Origin: Bog-756 sp963725275
GTDB taxonomy: Bacteria > Actinomycetota > Acidimicrobiia > Acidimicrobiales > RAAP-2
Reading direction: 5' to 3'
Assembly (NCBI GenBank): GCA_963725275.1
Contig: CAVRXS010000003.1
Span: 1-64,000, forward strand
DNA: 64,000 nucleotides
Under the pieces are notes generated by a model. That model saw nothing but the letters and a program-made list of their open reading frames with translations, was not told where the DNA came from and made no database searches. Positions 33,729 to 41,861 of the stretch are shown piece after piece. A program made the translations under genes and the position numbers. How positions within the stretch are numbered: position 1 is the first letter of the stretch; each line of letters opens with the position of its first letter.

Positions 33729-34895
33729 ATGGACTTGGCGTTCACCGACGCCCAGGAGGCGTTCCGGGCCGAGGCGCGCGCCTGGTTGGCGGCGCACGCC
33801 CCTCCGCCACGGTCCCTTCCCTCGCTCGACACCGCTGAGGGGTTCGAGGCCCACCGGGCCTGGGAGCAGCGGATGGCCGACGACCGCTGGTCGGTCGTGT
33901 CGTGGCCCGAGGAGTACGGGGGCCGGGGGGTGGGCCTCCTCGAGTGGGTGGTCTTCGAGGAGGAGTACTGGCGGGCACAGGCCCCACTCCGGGTGAGCCA
34001 GAACGGGATCTTTCTGCTCGCGCCGACCCTCTTCGAGTTCGGGACCGAGGAGCAGCGGGCGCGGTTCCTGCCCCCGATGGCCTCGGGGCGCGAGATCTGG
34101 TGCCAGGGCTGGTCGGAGCCCGACGCCGGGAGCGACCTCGCCGGCATCCGGTCCCGGGCGCGCCGCTCCGACAGTGAGGGGGGCTGGGTGCTCACCGGCC
34201 AGAAGACCTGGGCCTCGCGGGGTGCGTTCGCCGAATGGTGCTTCGGGCTGTTCCGCACCGACCCGGAGGCAGAACGGCACCGCGGCCTGACCTACTTCCT
34301 CATCGAGCTGGCCTCGCCCGGGGTCACCGTCCGTCCGATCGCCCAGATCGACGGCGAGTGGGGCTTCGCCGAGCTCTTCTTCGAGGAGGTGCTGGTGCCC
34401 GACTCCCAGGTGCTGGGCGAGGTTGGCCGGGGGTGGAACGTTGCGATGGCCACCGCCGGGTCCGAGCGCGGGCTGAGCCTCCGCAGCCCGGCCCGCTACA
34501 CCGAGGCGGCCAACCGGCTGGTCTCCCTCTACGCAGACCGGCTCCGCGCAGACCCCGAGTCGGCCCGGCGGAGCGCTGACGCGGTGGCCCGCGCCTGGAT
34601 GGGCGCCGAGGCGTATCGGCTGCACACCCTCTGGACCGCCTCCCGCGTCATCGACGGGGGATCGGTGGGACCCGAGGCGAGCGCCAACAAGATCCACTGG
34701 TCGGAGACCGACCTCGCCATCCATCGTGCCGCCCTCGCGCTGCTCGGGCCCGGTGCCGAGCTCCAAAGTGGCGGGGTCGACGACACCTGGCTCGACGGGT
34801 TCCTCTTCGCGCTCGCAGGGCCGATCTACGCGGGCACCAACGAGATCCAGCGCAACGTGGTCGCCGAGCGCATGCTCGGGCTGCCCCGCGGCTGA
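33729..34895 (+). CDS. acyl-CoA dehydrogenase, steroid-type (FadE30-like)
   Basis: A 388-residue acyl-CoA dehydrogenase. Start ATG at 33729, MDLAFTDAQEAFRAEARAWL. FAD-binding stretches are WCQGWSEPDAGSDLAG and VLTGQKTWASRGAFAEW; the segment GSERGLSL carries a Glu at the position proposed as base in the steroid-type enzymes. The C-terminus AGTNEIQRNVVAERMLGLPR is the hallmark of this subgroup. In M. tuberculosis FadE30 oxidises the HIP-CoA side chain. Context (FadA6-like thiolase across a shared operator, ipdABC 6 kb away) supports a similar step. The next gene is a second, shorter dehydrogenase 13 bases downstream, suggesting an alpha-beta heteromer, a known arrangement for steroid FadEs. Confidence 0.86.
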   Translation: MDLAFTDAQEAFRAEARAWLAAHAPPPRSLPSLDTAEGFEAHRAWEQRMADDRWSVVSWPEEYGGRGVGLLEWVVFEEEYWRAQAPLRVSQNGIFLLAPTLFEFGTEEQRARFLPPMASGREIWCQGWSEPDAGSDLAGIRSRARRSDSEGGWVLTGQKTWASRGAFAEWCFGLFRTDPEAERHRGLTYFLIELASPGVTVRPIAQIDGEWGFAELFFEEVLVPDSQVLGEVGRGWNVAMATAGSERGLSLRSPARYTEAANRLVSLYADRLRADPESARRSADAVARAWMGAEAYRLHTLWTASRVIDGGSVGPEASANKIHWSETDLAIHRAALALLGPGAELQSGGVDDTWLDGFLFALAGPIYAGTNEIQRNVVAERMLGLPRG

Positions 34896-34908
34896 ACGGG
34901 ACCCTGCC

Positions 34909-35961
34909 GTGCACTTCGCCTTCAGCGACCAGCAGCTCGAGTTCCGCGACGCCGTGCACCAGGTGCTCGTGCGCGAGTGCACGACCGTCGACCTGCGCGA
35001 GGCGTACCGCGCGCCGGCGGCACGCACCCCCCGGTGGTCGGTCCTCGCCGACCTGGGTGTCACCGGTCTCGCCGTCCCGGTGGAGCGGGGCGGGCTCGGC
35101 CTCGGGATGATCGACCTGGTGCTGCTGCTCGAGGAGGCCGGACGGGTCGCGCTGCCCGAGCCGCTCGTCGAGACCGCCGCGCTCGCCGCGCCGTTGCTCG
35201 ACGCAATCGCCAGAGCCGGGGGCCCAGGCGCGGCCATGGCTGCCGGATGGCTCGACCGCATCCCGACGGGAGCCCTCGCCGCCGCGGTCGGCACCGACCG
35301 GAACCCCGGGGACCCGATCGCCGGAGCCGACGGCGCCGACCTGCTCCTGCTCGCCGCGACCGGGGCGGGCGGCCCTGCGATCCACGGGCTCGAGGCGGGC
35401 ACCTGCGGGGTGCGGCCGGTTCCGTCGCTCGACCCGACCCGGCGTCTCGGGGTGCCCGAGTGGGAGCCGACGCAGTCCACCCTCCTGTTCGCCGGGCCGT
35501 ATGCCGTGGCCCTCGTCGCAGGCATCGCCGACCGGGCCGCGGTCGCGGTCGCGGCCGAGCTGCTCGGCCTCACCCGGACCATGGTCACCCTGGCCGCCGA
35601 GTTCGCACGGGAGCGACACCAGTTCGGCCGGCCGATCGGGAGCTTCCAGGCGGTCAAGCACCTCCTGGCGGGGGCCGAGGTCCTGCTCGAGTTCGCCCGG
35701 CCGGCGGTCTACGCGGCGGCATGGGCGCTCGATGCCGGGGCCGGCGACGCGTCACGGTCCGCCTCGGTGGCCAAGGCATACGCCTCCGAAGCCGCCCTCG
35801 AGGCGGCTCGGGTGTCGCTGCAGGTGCACGGCGCCATCGGGTACACCTGGGAGTGCGACCTGCACCTCTTTCTGAAGCGGGCCTGGGCCCTTGCCGAGTC
35901 GTGGGGATCGGCTGCCGACCACCGCGCCCGGCTGCTCGAGTCGCTCCTCGTCGGGAGGTAG
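34909..35961 (+). CDS. acyl-CoA dehydrogenase, short partner subunit
   Basis: A 350-residue acyl-CoA dehydrogenase-fold protein starting at GTG 34909 (MHFAFSDQQLEFRDAVHQVL). The helical C-terminal domain is clear: RERHQFGRPIGSFQAVKHLL and QVHGAIGYTWECDLHLFLKR. The middle beta domain is degenerate, and the canonical FAD/substrate signature of the neighbouring gene (EPDAGSDLAG) is missing. No catalytic Glu is visible at either usual site. This is what is seen in the non-catalytic half of alpha2beta2 steroid acyl-CoA dehydrogenases, so it probably assembles with the product of 33729-34895, 13 bases upstream. Confidence 0.84.
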   Translation: MHFAFSDQQLEFRDAVHQVLVRECTTVDLREAYRAPAARTPRWSVLADLGVTGLAVPVERGGLGLGMIDLVLLLEEAGRVALPEPLVETAALAAPLLDAIARAGGPGAAMAAGWLDRIPTGALAAAVGTDRNPGDPIAGADGADLLLLAATGAGGPAIHGLEAGTCGVRPVPSLDPTRRLGVPEWEPTQSTLLFAGPYAVALVAGIADRAAVAVAAELLGLTRTMVTLAAEFARERHQFGRPIGSFQAVKHLLAGAEVLLEFARPAVYAAAWALDAGAGDASRSASVAKAYASEAALEAARVSLQVHGAIGYTWECDLHLFLKRAWALAESWGSAADHRARLLESLLVGR

Positions 35962-36007
35962 CTGGCCCCGACCGGCACGGTGATGCCGTCCCGGCACCGC
36001 CCCGGGC

Positions 36008-37510
36008 TCAGGGCTGGGCGAATGCGTAGACCGGCATCCCGTTGTACGCCGCCGAGTCGGTGGGCAGGTAGGGGCCGTTGACGACAACGGCCAGGGAACC
36101 CACCGGGGCCGGTCCGGCGTCCCCCTCGACCGTCACGACCGCGCCGTCCGGCCAGACCTGAACCACGACACCCACGTGCAGCGAGGTGGAGGTGGACGAG
36201 GGTCCGGTGCCGTAGAGGACGGCGTCGCCCGGGAGGGCAGCGGCCGTCGGGGGAAGCACCCCGGTGTTGGCCGCGGCCCAGTCGAAGATGCTGCCGGTGA
36301 AGGGGTAGGAGGGGATCGGGACACCGGCCCGCTGCCAGACCCAGGTGGCGAACAGGGCACACCACTCCTCGCACGGTCCGTACGGATTGCAGAAGTTGCC
36401 CGGGGTCGGATCGCTGTTCACCTGGCTGTCGGCGACCGACACGATGGCCGACGCGGTCGCCGAGGGGGCCGGATCCGGCGGGTTCGTGAACGAGTAATTC
36501 CACCCGTCGGGCTCGAGCATCCAGTAGCCGCCACCGTCCTGGGTCGCGGCGATGCCGTCCACCGGCGGAACGACGAACGGGTTGCCTCCGAAGCCGTCCC
36601 CGAGCGAACCATGGAAGACGGCGTCCCCGAAGGTGAAGACCCCGCCGTCGGTGGCGACCATCAGATAGCCGCCACCATCGCCGGTCGTGATGATCCCGAC
36701 GACCGGATCGTTGAGGACGGTCCCTCCCGTCGATCCGTGGAACGCGGCATCGCCGAACGCGAAGACACCACCGTCACCGGCGACGAGCCAGTACCCGAGG
36801 CCATTCCGGGTCGGCGCCATCCCGGTCACCGGTGCGACCAGCGGAGTGCCGCCCATCGAGCCGAGGAAACGGGCGTCGCCGAAGGCGAAGACACCGCCGT
36901 CGGCGGCCACCAGCCAGTACCCCTTGCCGTCCGGGGTCGACGCCATCCCGACCACGGGCTGGTTGAGCCGGGTGCCACCCATCGAGCCGTAGAAGCCGGC
37001 GTCGCCGAAGGCGAAGACGCCGCCGTCGAGCGCGACCAGCCAGTACCCGCCACCATCGGGGGTGGCGGCCATCGCGACGACAGGACCCTGCAGACGGAGC
37101 GCGCCGAGCGATCCGTGGAAGCCGGCGTTCCCTTCCGGGAAGACGCCCCCGTCTGCGGACGCGAGCCAGTACCCCTCGGCCGAGCTCGAGGCGGCCGGGT
37201 TCGCCGCGATGGCCACCATCACGGAGTTGAGCGGCTGATCCACGGGTGGGTCGATCGACGGCGCGTCGCCGAACCCGATGACGCCGCCTCCCGGGTAGAG
37301 GCGCGGAGCCGGGGCCGCCCCCGCGGTCGCGGTCGCTCCGAGCGGCATGGAGCTCAGGAGGGTCGTGAAGAGGGTCACGATCAGGAGCGCCGCGATTCGC
37401 TCGGTGACCGATGCGACCAGCCCGACCCCGGTGATTCGGCTCCGGGATGCTCTTTTCTCACCACTCAGAGTGGTGAGATCGTCCGCATTCGGCCCGGACG
37501 CAAAATCCAT
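36008..37510 (-). CDS. secreted CHAP-domain protein with GYWLVA repeats
   Basis: About 500 residues from the ATG at 37510. A charged N-terminal leader precedes one hydrophobic segment (IAALLIVTLFTTLLSSMPLG) and a cleavage site near ATAGA, so the protein is exported. Residues ~75-340 hold six units of the repeat GYWLVA-DGGVFAFGDA-F-GS with intervening LN-PVVGMA. The C-terminal ~150 residues resemble a CHAP-type amidase/peptidase: EEWCALFATWVWQRAGVP provides the Cys, TSLHVGVVVQVW the His, and VVTVEGDAG a possible third residue. CHAP domains cut peptidoglycan cross-links. Repeats plausibly hold the enzyme on the cell surface. An inverted repeat lies at 37457-37477 inside the leader codons. Confidence 0.8.
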   Translation of the reverse strand: MDFASGPNADDLTTLSGEKRASRSRITGVGLVASVTERIAALLIVTLFTTLLSSMPLGATATAGAAPAPRLYPGGGVIGFGDAPSIDPPVDQPLNSVMVAIAANPAASSSAEGYWLASADGGVFPEGNAGFHGSLGALRLQGPVVAMAATPDGGGYWLVALDGGVFAFGDAGFYGSMGGTRLNQPVVGMASTPDGKGYWLVAADGGVFAFGDARFLGSMGGTPLVAPVTGMAPTRNGLGYWLVAGDGGVFAFGDAAFHGSTGGTVLNDPVVGIITTGDGGGYLMVATDGGVFTFGDAVFHGSLGDGFGGNPFVVPPVDGIAATQDGGGYWMLEPDGWNYSFTNPPDPAPSATASAIVSVADSQVNSDPTPGNFCNPYGPCEEWCALFATWVWQRAGVPIPSYPFTGSIFDWAAANTGVLPPTAAALPGDAVLYGTGPSSTSTSLHVGVVVQVWPDGAVVTVEGDAGPAPVGSLAVVVNGPYLPTDSAAYNGMPVYAFAQP

Positions 37511-37712
37511 GGCGGCCCATGCTAGGCACTGACGGGGGCCGTGGGAAGGGGCGATTCCGAATCCCGCGCATTTGGTATTCCTTCCAGGGTGTCGCTCCTC
37601 GTTCACGAGCGGAGGAGGACTCCGAACCTCACCCTCGGACCGGAACGGCGGGCATCGCGTGGCCCTGGCGGCGTCTGCCCGACGGGAGCCCGGTTATACC
37701 CCTCTGTGGGAC

Positions 37713-37740
37713 TGGCAAACATCATGCTGAGTGGTAATGT
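37713..37740 (+). promoter_or_regulatory. promoter candidate of a leaderless transcript
   Basis: A -35-like TGGCAA (37713-37718) and a -10-like TAATGT (37735-37740) are 16 bases apart. An ATG follows six bases after the -10, the arrangement of leaderless mRNAs in actinobacteria. The other bases between 37511 and 37746 show no gene. Confidence 0.4.
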
Positions 37741-37746
37741 GGTCGT

Positions 37747-37806
37747 ATGACTACTGAGAGTGGTCGTACGCCCGGAGCGGAGGCACCGATGGATGGGGAC
37801 GCGTGA
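37747..37806 (+). CDS. possible 19-residue leader peptide
   Basis: An ATG at 37747 opens MTTESGRTPGAEAPMDGDA, whose TGA shares its A with the ATG of the GDSL-type gene (TGATG at 37804-37808). The promoter candidate ends six bases earlier, so translation could start on a leaderless mRNA and be coupled into the main gene. It could also be chance, with the second ATG (37806) served directly by GGGGA at 37795-37799. Confidence 0.3.
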   Translation: MTTESGRTPGAEAPMDGDA

Positions 37807-39590
37807 TGACAGCGAGGCCGAGTCAGCCCGAACCGTTCGTCCGCGGGGCCCCGTACCCCGCCGCCAACGGGGTCCCCTACCCCCGTGCCAACCCTGCAGA
37901 TGTGGCCCGCCTGCCGGCCGACGTCTGGCACTCGGGCTCGGTCCCGGCCGGGGTTCGACTCGAGCTGGTCGGCGATGCCCAGGCCATCGACATCGCCTAC
38001 CGGACGGTGACCGGGAGCCTCGGCTACCGCGGCGACGGTGCCGGCATCGTCTTCTCGGTCTGGCGCAGTGGCCGCAAGGTCTGCGAGGAGGAGGCCGTCC
38101 TCGGCGACGGGCTCATCCGACTCTCACTGGGCTCTGGGTCGCCGGACAAGCCGGCGGTCATCTATCTCCCAGAGGGCATGCAACCCCTGGTGCTCTCGCT
38201 CACTGCGGTCAAGGGGGAGATTGCACCGGCACCGGCCCTCCCCCGCTGGCTGGCGTACGGCGACGCGGTCACCCAGGGCTGGATCGCCTCGGGGCCCGCG
38301 GAGGGATGGGCTGCGATCACCGCCCGCAAGTCGGGGCTCGACCTCATCAACCTCGGCTTCGCCGGCTCGGGCCAGGCCGAGATCGTGTCGGCCGAGCACT
38401 TGGCGAGCCTGCAGGCGGACGTCATCTCGATCGCCTATGGAGCCAACTGCTGGACCCGGACGCCCCATAGCGCGCCGATGCTCTTCGAGAGCGTCCGGGG
38501 ATTCCTGGCCCTCGTCCGGAGCGGGCATCCGACGACGCCGATGGTCGTGATCAGCCCGATCCGGCGGACCGATGCCGAGCACACCCCGAACAAGCTCGGC
38601 GCGACGCTCGTAGACCTTCGGGATGCCGTCGAGGCCGCCACCCGTGACCGGATCGTCTCCGGCGACACCATGCTCTCGCTGGTGGGCGGCGAGGACATCG
38701 TCAGCCCAGAGCACCTCGCAGATGGGATCCATCCCGGGGACGAGGGCCACAAGCGCATCGCCTCGGCCGCTGGGAAAGCGCTCAGCGCGGCCATGCAGAC
38801 GGCCAAGGACGCGTCCACGACACCGGTCCTGGTCGACAGTGCGGTTGGCCTCTCCCTCTCGGTCATTGGCCGGAACGGACACGTCGACGAGAAGGACGAG
38901 CCGACGGTGCCGCTCGAGGAGAGCCTCCCTGCTGACGAGATCATGGAGTCGGTCGACGAGACCGTCCCGAACGAGGCGTCCGCCTTCGAGAGCCACACGT
39001 CCGCTGTGTCGGTCGACGAGGCCGTGGTTTCGATCGACGAGAGCACTGTATCGATGGCACCCGCGTTCGACAGCCACGAGCCTGTGGCATCGATGGGTGA
39101 GGGCGTTGCGTCGCTCCAAGAGAGCGCCGTGTCGGTCGGCGAGGTCGTTGTGTCGGCGGACGAGAGCCAGGGGTCGATCGTGTCGCTGTACGAGACGGAC
39201 GAGCCTGTCGTGTCGCTGGACGAGAACTACGAGCCGGTGACATCTGTATACGAGAGTGATGGCACCGTGGTGTCGGTCGACGAGACGGTGGCGACGATGG
39301 CATCTGTATTCGAGAGCGACAATTCCGCGGTATCGGTCGACGAGCGCGATGAGCCGATGTCCTCCTTCGACCAGACCATCGAGCCGATTGCATCGGTGTG
39401 GACCGACCCGGTGCCCATCGACCCGATCGACCCGGACGGCAGGTCGGAAGTCGCGGATGGGGATGACGACCCGCCCCGCGAGCGGTCCGAGGGCGAGGAC
39501 GAAGACTCGGCCCCCAGCCGGAAGGTCGCAGATGACGACATCACCAGCGTGCTCGCGCCGGACGTCGCAGCGGCCTGGGCCCTCTACTGA
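37806..39590 (+). CDS. SGNH/GDSL-type protein without nucleophile, acidic repeat tail
   Basis: A 594-residue protein. Residues ~1-130 form the beta-sandwich that precedes SGNH domains in this group. The SGNH block I reads WLAYGDAVTQGW near residue 150, so the nucleophilic Ser of GDS is Ala. Block III is YGANCW with the Asn kept, and block V DGIHPGDEGHKRIA has the Asp and His. Esterase activity by the usual mechanism is therefore not expected. From ~336 to the end the chain is low-complexity, acidic and repetitive: SVDE, SIDE, VFESD and similar units recur every 10-15 residues. No signal peptide. A binding or scaffolding role is possible; true function unknown. Confidence 0.78.
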   Translation: MTARPSQPEPFVRGAPYPAANGVPYPRANPADVARLPADVWHSGSVPAGVRLELVGDAQAIDIAYRTVTGSLGYRGDGAGIVFSVWRSGRKVCEEEAVLGDGLIRLSLGSGSPDKPAVIYLPEGMQPLVLSLTAVKGEIAPAPALPRWLAYGDAVTQGWIASGPAEGWAAITARKSGLDLINLGFAGSGQAEIVSAEHLASLQADVISIAYGANCWTRTPHSAPMLFESVRGFLALVRSGHPTTPMVVISPIRRTDAEHTPNKLGATLVDLRDAVEAATRDRIVSGDTMLSLVGGEDIVSPEHLADGIHPGDEGHKRIASAAGKALSAAMQTAKDASTTPVLVDSAVGLSLSVIGRNGHVDEKDEPTVPLEESLPADEIMESVDETVPNEASAFESHTSAVSVDEAVVSIDESTVSMAPAFDSHEPVASMGEGVASLQESAVSVGEVVVSADESQGSIVSLYETDEPVVSLDENYEPVTSVYESDGTVVSVDETVATMASVFESDNSAVSVDERDEPMSSFDQTIEPIASVWTDPVPIDPIDPDGRSEVADGDDDPPRERSEGEDEDSAPSRKVADDDITSVLAPDVAAAWALY

Positions 39591-39738
39591 CGGACCGTCC
39601 GGCGTCTCCTGACTGACGGTCCCGGGCGTCCTCCGGCCGGCCACCCGCCACCCCGTCGACACCCCTCGCCTACTCTTCCGGTGACCCCGGCGCCGGCCTC
39701 CGGCTCGACGCCACCGACGCACGAAGGCAGGGATCTCC

Positions 39739-40548
39739 ATGGAAGCCAGCACGCTCATCGACGCGTTCCGCGTCGACGGCAAGGTTGCGGTTGTCACCGG
39801 CGCCGGGAGCGGCATCGGCCGGGCCTCGGCGCTCGCCCTCGGCGGCGCGGGCGCAACCGTCATCTGCGCGGACATCCACCCGAACACCGCGGCTGATACC
39901 GCGGCCCAGATCAGCGCAGCAGGTGGAACCGCCGAGGGGGTGGGGCTCGACGTGTCCGTACGCACCGACGTCGACGCGCTGGCAGAACGGGTGGTCGCCG
40001 AGCGGGGCGGGATCCAGGTCTGGTGCAACATCGCCGGCATCATGCTCGGGGGACCCTTCCTCGACGAACCGGAGAGCGAGCTCGACCGGATACTGGCGGT
40101 CAACCTCAAAGGGGTCTTCTTCGGGTGCCAGGCCGCGGGACGGGTGATGGTCAACCAATCCGAAGGCGGCAGCATCATCAATACGTCGTCCGCCGCGGCC
40201 GACACGCCGAGTCCCAACATCGTGAGTTACGCCATCTGCAAGGCCGGTGTGAACCAGATGACCAAGACGCTCGCGGTCGAGATCGGCAAGAAGCACGTCC
40301 GGGTCAACGCAGTCGCTCCCGGATTCGTCATCACCGGCATGACCACGGGGTACTTCTCCCTTCCCGACGGCAGTGCCGACGAGGTGATGCAGGACAAGCT
40401 CGTCTCCGCCATGCGCAAGGGTGCCCCGCTGCGGTCGGTCGGCGAACCCGAGGACATCGCGGCGGCGGTGCTCTACCTCGCGTCAGACGCCTCCCGGTTC
40501 ATGACAGGGCAGGTGCTGCGCCCGAACGGTGGCGTGGCCATGGTCTGA
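39739..40548 (+). CDS. SDR family oxidoreductase
   Basis: A 269-residue classical SDR. Motifs: VVTGAGSGIGRASALALGG, VICADIHPN (Asp after the second strand suggests NAD preference), CNIAGIMLGG in place of NNAG, INTSSAAADTP with the catalytic Ser, and YAICKAGVNQMTK with Tyr and Lys. MTGQVLRPNGGVAMV ends the protein. It is followed by an amidohydrolase and a pair of acyl-CoA dehydrogenases on the same strand, so it probably belongs to one CoA-dependent degradation module. Confidence 0.87.
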   Translation: MEASTLIDAFRVDGKVAVVTGAGSGIGRASALALGGAGATVICADIHPNTAADTAAQISAAGGTAEGVGLDVSVRTDVDALAERVVAERGGIQVWCNIAGIMLGGPFLDEPESELDRILAVNLKGVFFGCQAAGRVMVNQSEGGSIINTSSAAADTPSPNIVSYAICKAGVNQMTKTLAVEIGKKHVRVNAVAPGFVITGMTTGYFSLPDGSADEVMQDKLVSAMRKGAPLRSVGEPEDIAAAVLYLASDASRFMTGQVLRPNGGVAMV

Positions 40549-40602
40549 CCGGGACCACCGGTCTCGAGCCTCGGACGCACACCCGTTGCCGGGCTCCGTC
40601 TC

Positions 40603-40617
40603 CTGACGCACCGTCAG
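40603..40617. promoter_or_regulatory. CTGACG-CAC-CGTCAG operator candidate
   Basis: A perfect 15-bp inverted repeat ends 22 bases before the amidohydrolase ATG at 40640. The related palindrome ACTGACGGTCAGT lies at 46675-46687, and the non-symmetric CTGACTGACGGTC at 39608-39620 lies upstream of the SDR. A shared TGAC/GTCA regulator is possible. Confidence 0.45.
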
Positions 40618-40639
40618 AACGGAAGGTACACTCCACCGC

Positions 40640-41839
40640 ATGGCCGAATTGCCGATGATCATCTCCGTCGACGACCATGTCGTGGAGCCCGCCAACGTCT
40701 GGATGGACCGCCTCCCTAAGAAATACCAGGACGTCGGCCCCCGGGTGGTGCGGGCGCCGATGGGAGAGATCACCTTCATCGGGGGCCAGCTCACCGTGGT
40801 CCCAGGCTCCGAGGGAGCGCCGACCGACTGGTGGTACTACGAGGACCTGAAGCGCCCGCTCCTCCGGGTCGACTCGGCGGTCGGCGTGCCCCGCGACGAG
40901 GTCACCATGAGGGGCATCACCTTCGAGGACATGCGCCCAGGCTCCTACCAGGTCGCCCCGCGCCTGGCGGACATGGACCTCAACCACCTCGAGGCCTCGC
41001 TCTGCTTCCCGACCTTCCCCCGGTTCTGCGGCCAGACCTTCACCGAGGCCAAGGACAAGGAGCTCGCCCTCCTCTGCGTGAAGGCCTACAACGACTGGAT
41101 GGTCGAGGAGTGGTGCGGCCCCGACGCCGGGGGCCGGCTCATCCCGCTGACGCTGATCCCCCTCTGGGACGCCGAGCTGGCCGCAGAAGAGGTTCGGCGC
41201 AACGCCGCCCGCGGGGTCCGGGCCGTCTGCTTCAGCGAGATCCCACCCTTCCTCGGGCTCCCGTCGATCCACAGTCCCGACCACTACTGGGACCCGTTCT
41301 TCCGCGCCTGCTCGGAGACCGGGACCGTCGTCAACATGCACATCGGGTCGTCCTCCAAGATGCCGTCGACCTCGGCTGACGCCCCCCCGGCAGTGGGATC
41401 GACCCTCACCCACACCAACGCCACCTTCTCGATGGTCGACTACATGTTCTCGGGAGTGCTGGTCCGGTTCCCGGAACTCAAGCTGGCCTATGCCGAGGGG
41501 CAGATCGGGTGGATCCCCTACATCCTCGAACGGGCCGACACCGTGTGGGAGGAGAACCGGGGCTGGGGTGGCGTGGCCGACATCGTGCCGGAACCTCCCT
41601 CCACCTACTTCCACCGCCAGATCTACGGCTGCTTCTTCAGTGACGCCTTCGGGCTCAAGAACGTCGAGTCGATCGGGGTGGACAACATCACCTACGAGTC
41701 CGACTATCCCCACTCGGACTCGACCTGGCCGCACACGAAGGAGATCGCCGAGAAGCAGATGAAGGGTCTCTCCGACGAGGAGCGCTACCGGATCGTCCGC
41801 GGGAACGCGATCGCCCTCTACGGTCTCGATCTCCAGTGA
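40640..41839 (+). CDS. amidohydrolase family 2 (TIM-barrel metal-dependent hydrolase)
   Basis: A 399-residue protein of the amidohydrolase-2 type, which includes decarboxylases such as ACMSD. It begins MIISVDDHVVEPANVWMDRL, where DDH replaces the usual DxHxH metal motif start. Later landmarks are EASLCFPTFPRFCG, LLCVKAYNDWMVEEW, VVNMHIGSSSKMPS (His), YAEGQIGWIPYILERAD and the closing NITYESDYPHSDSTWPHTKE, which supplies the family's typical Asp/His. Proteins like this are frequent in actinobacterial clusters of acyl-CoA dehydrogenases and may cleave or decarboxylate ring intermediates. Substrate unknown. Twenty-two bases separate it from the next acyl-CoA dehydrogenase. Confidence 0.85.
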   Translation: MAELPMIISVDDHVVEPANVWMDRLPKKYQDVGPRVVRAPMGEITFIGGQLTVVPGSEGAPTDWWYYEDLKRPLLRVDSAVGVPRDEVTMRGITFEDMRPGSYQVAPRLADMDLNHLEASLCFPTFPRFCGQTFTEAKDKELALLCVKAYNDWMVEEWCGPDAGGRLIPLTLIPLWDAELAAEEVRRNAARGVRAVCFSEIPPFLGLPSIHSPDHYWDPFFRACSETGTVVNMHIGSSSKMPSTSADAPPAVGSTLTHTNATFSMVDYMFSGVLVRFPELKLAYAEGQIGWIPYILERADTVWEENRGWGGVADIVPEPPSTYFHRQIYGCFFSDAFGLKNVESIGVDNITYESDYPHSDSTWPHTKEIAEKQMKGLSDEERYRIVRGNAIALYGLDLQ

Positions 41840-41861
41840 CCGCCTGGCGGTAGGCCTGCCC

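Noticed and set aside
36176..37525. 449-codon plus-strand repeat frame
   Set aside because: Antisense of the CHAP/repeat protein.
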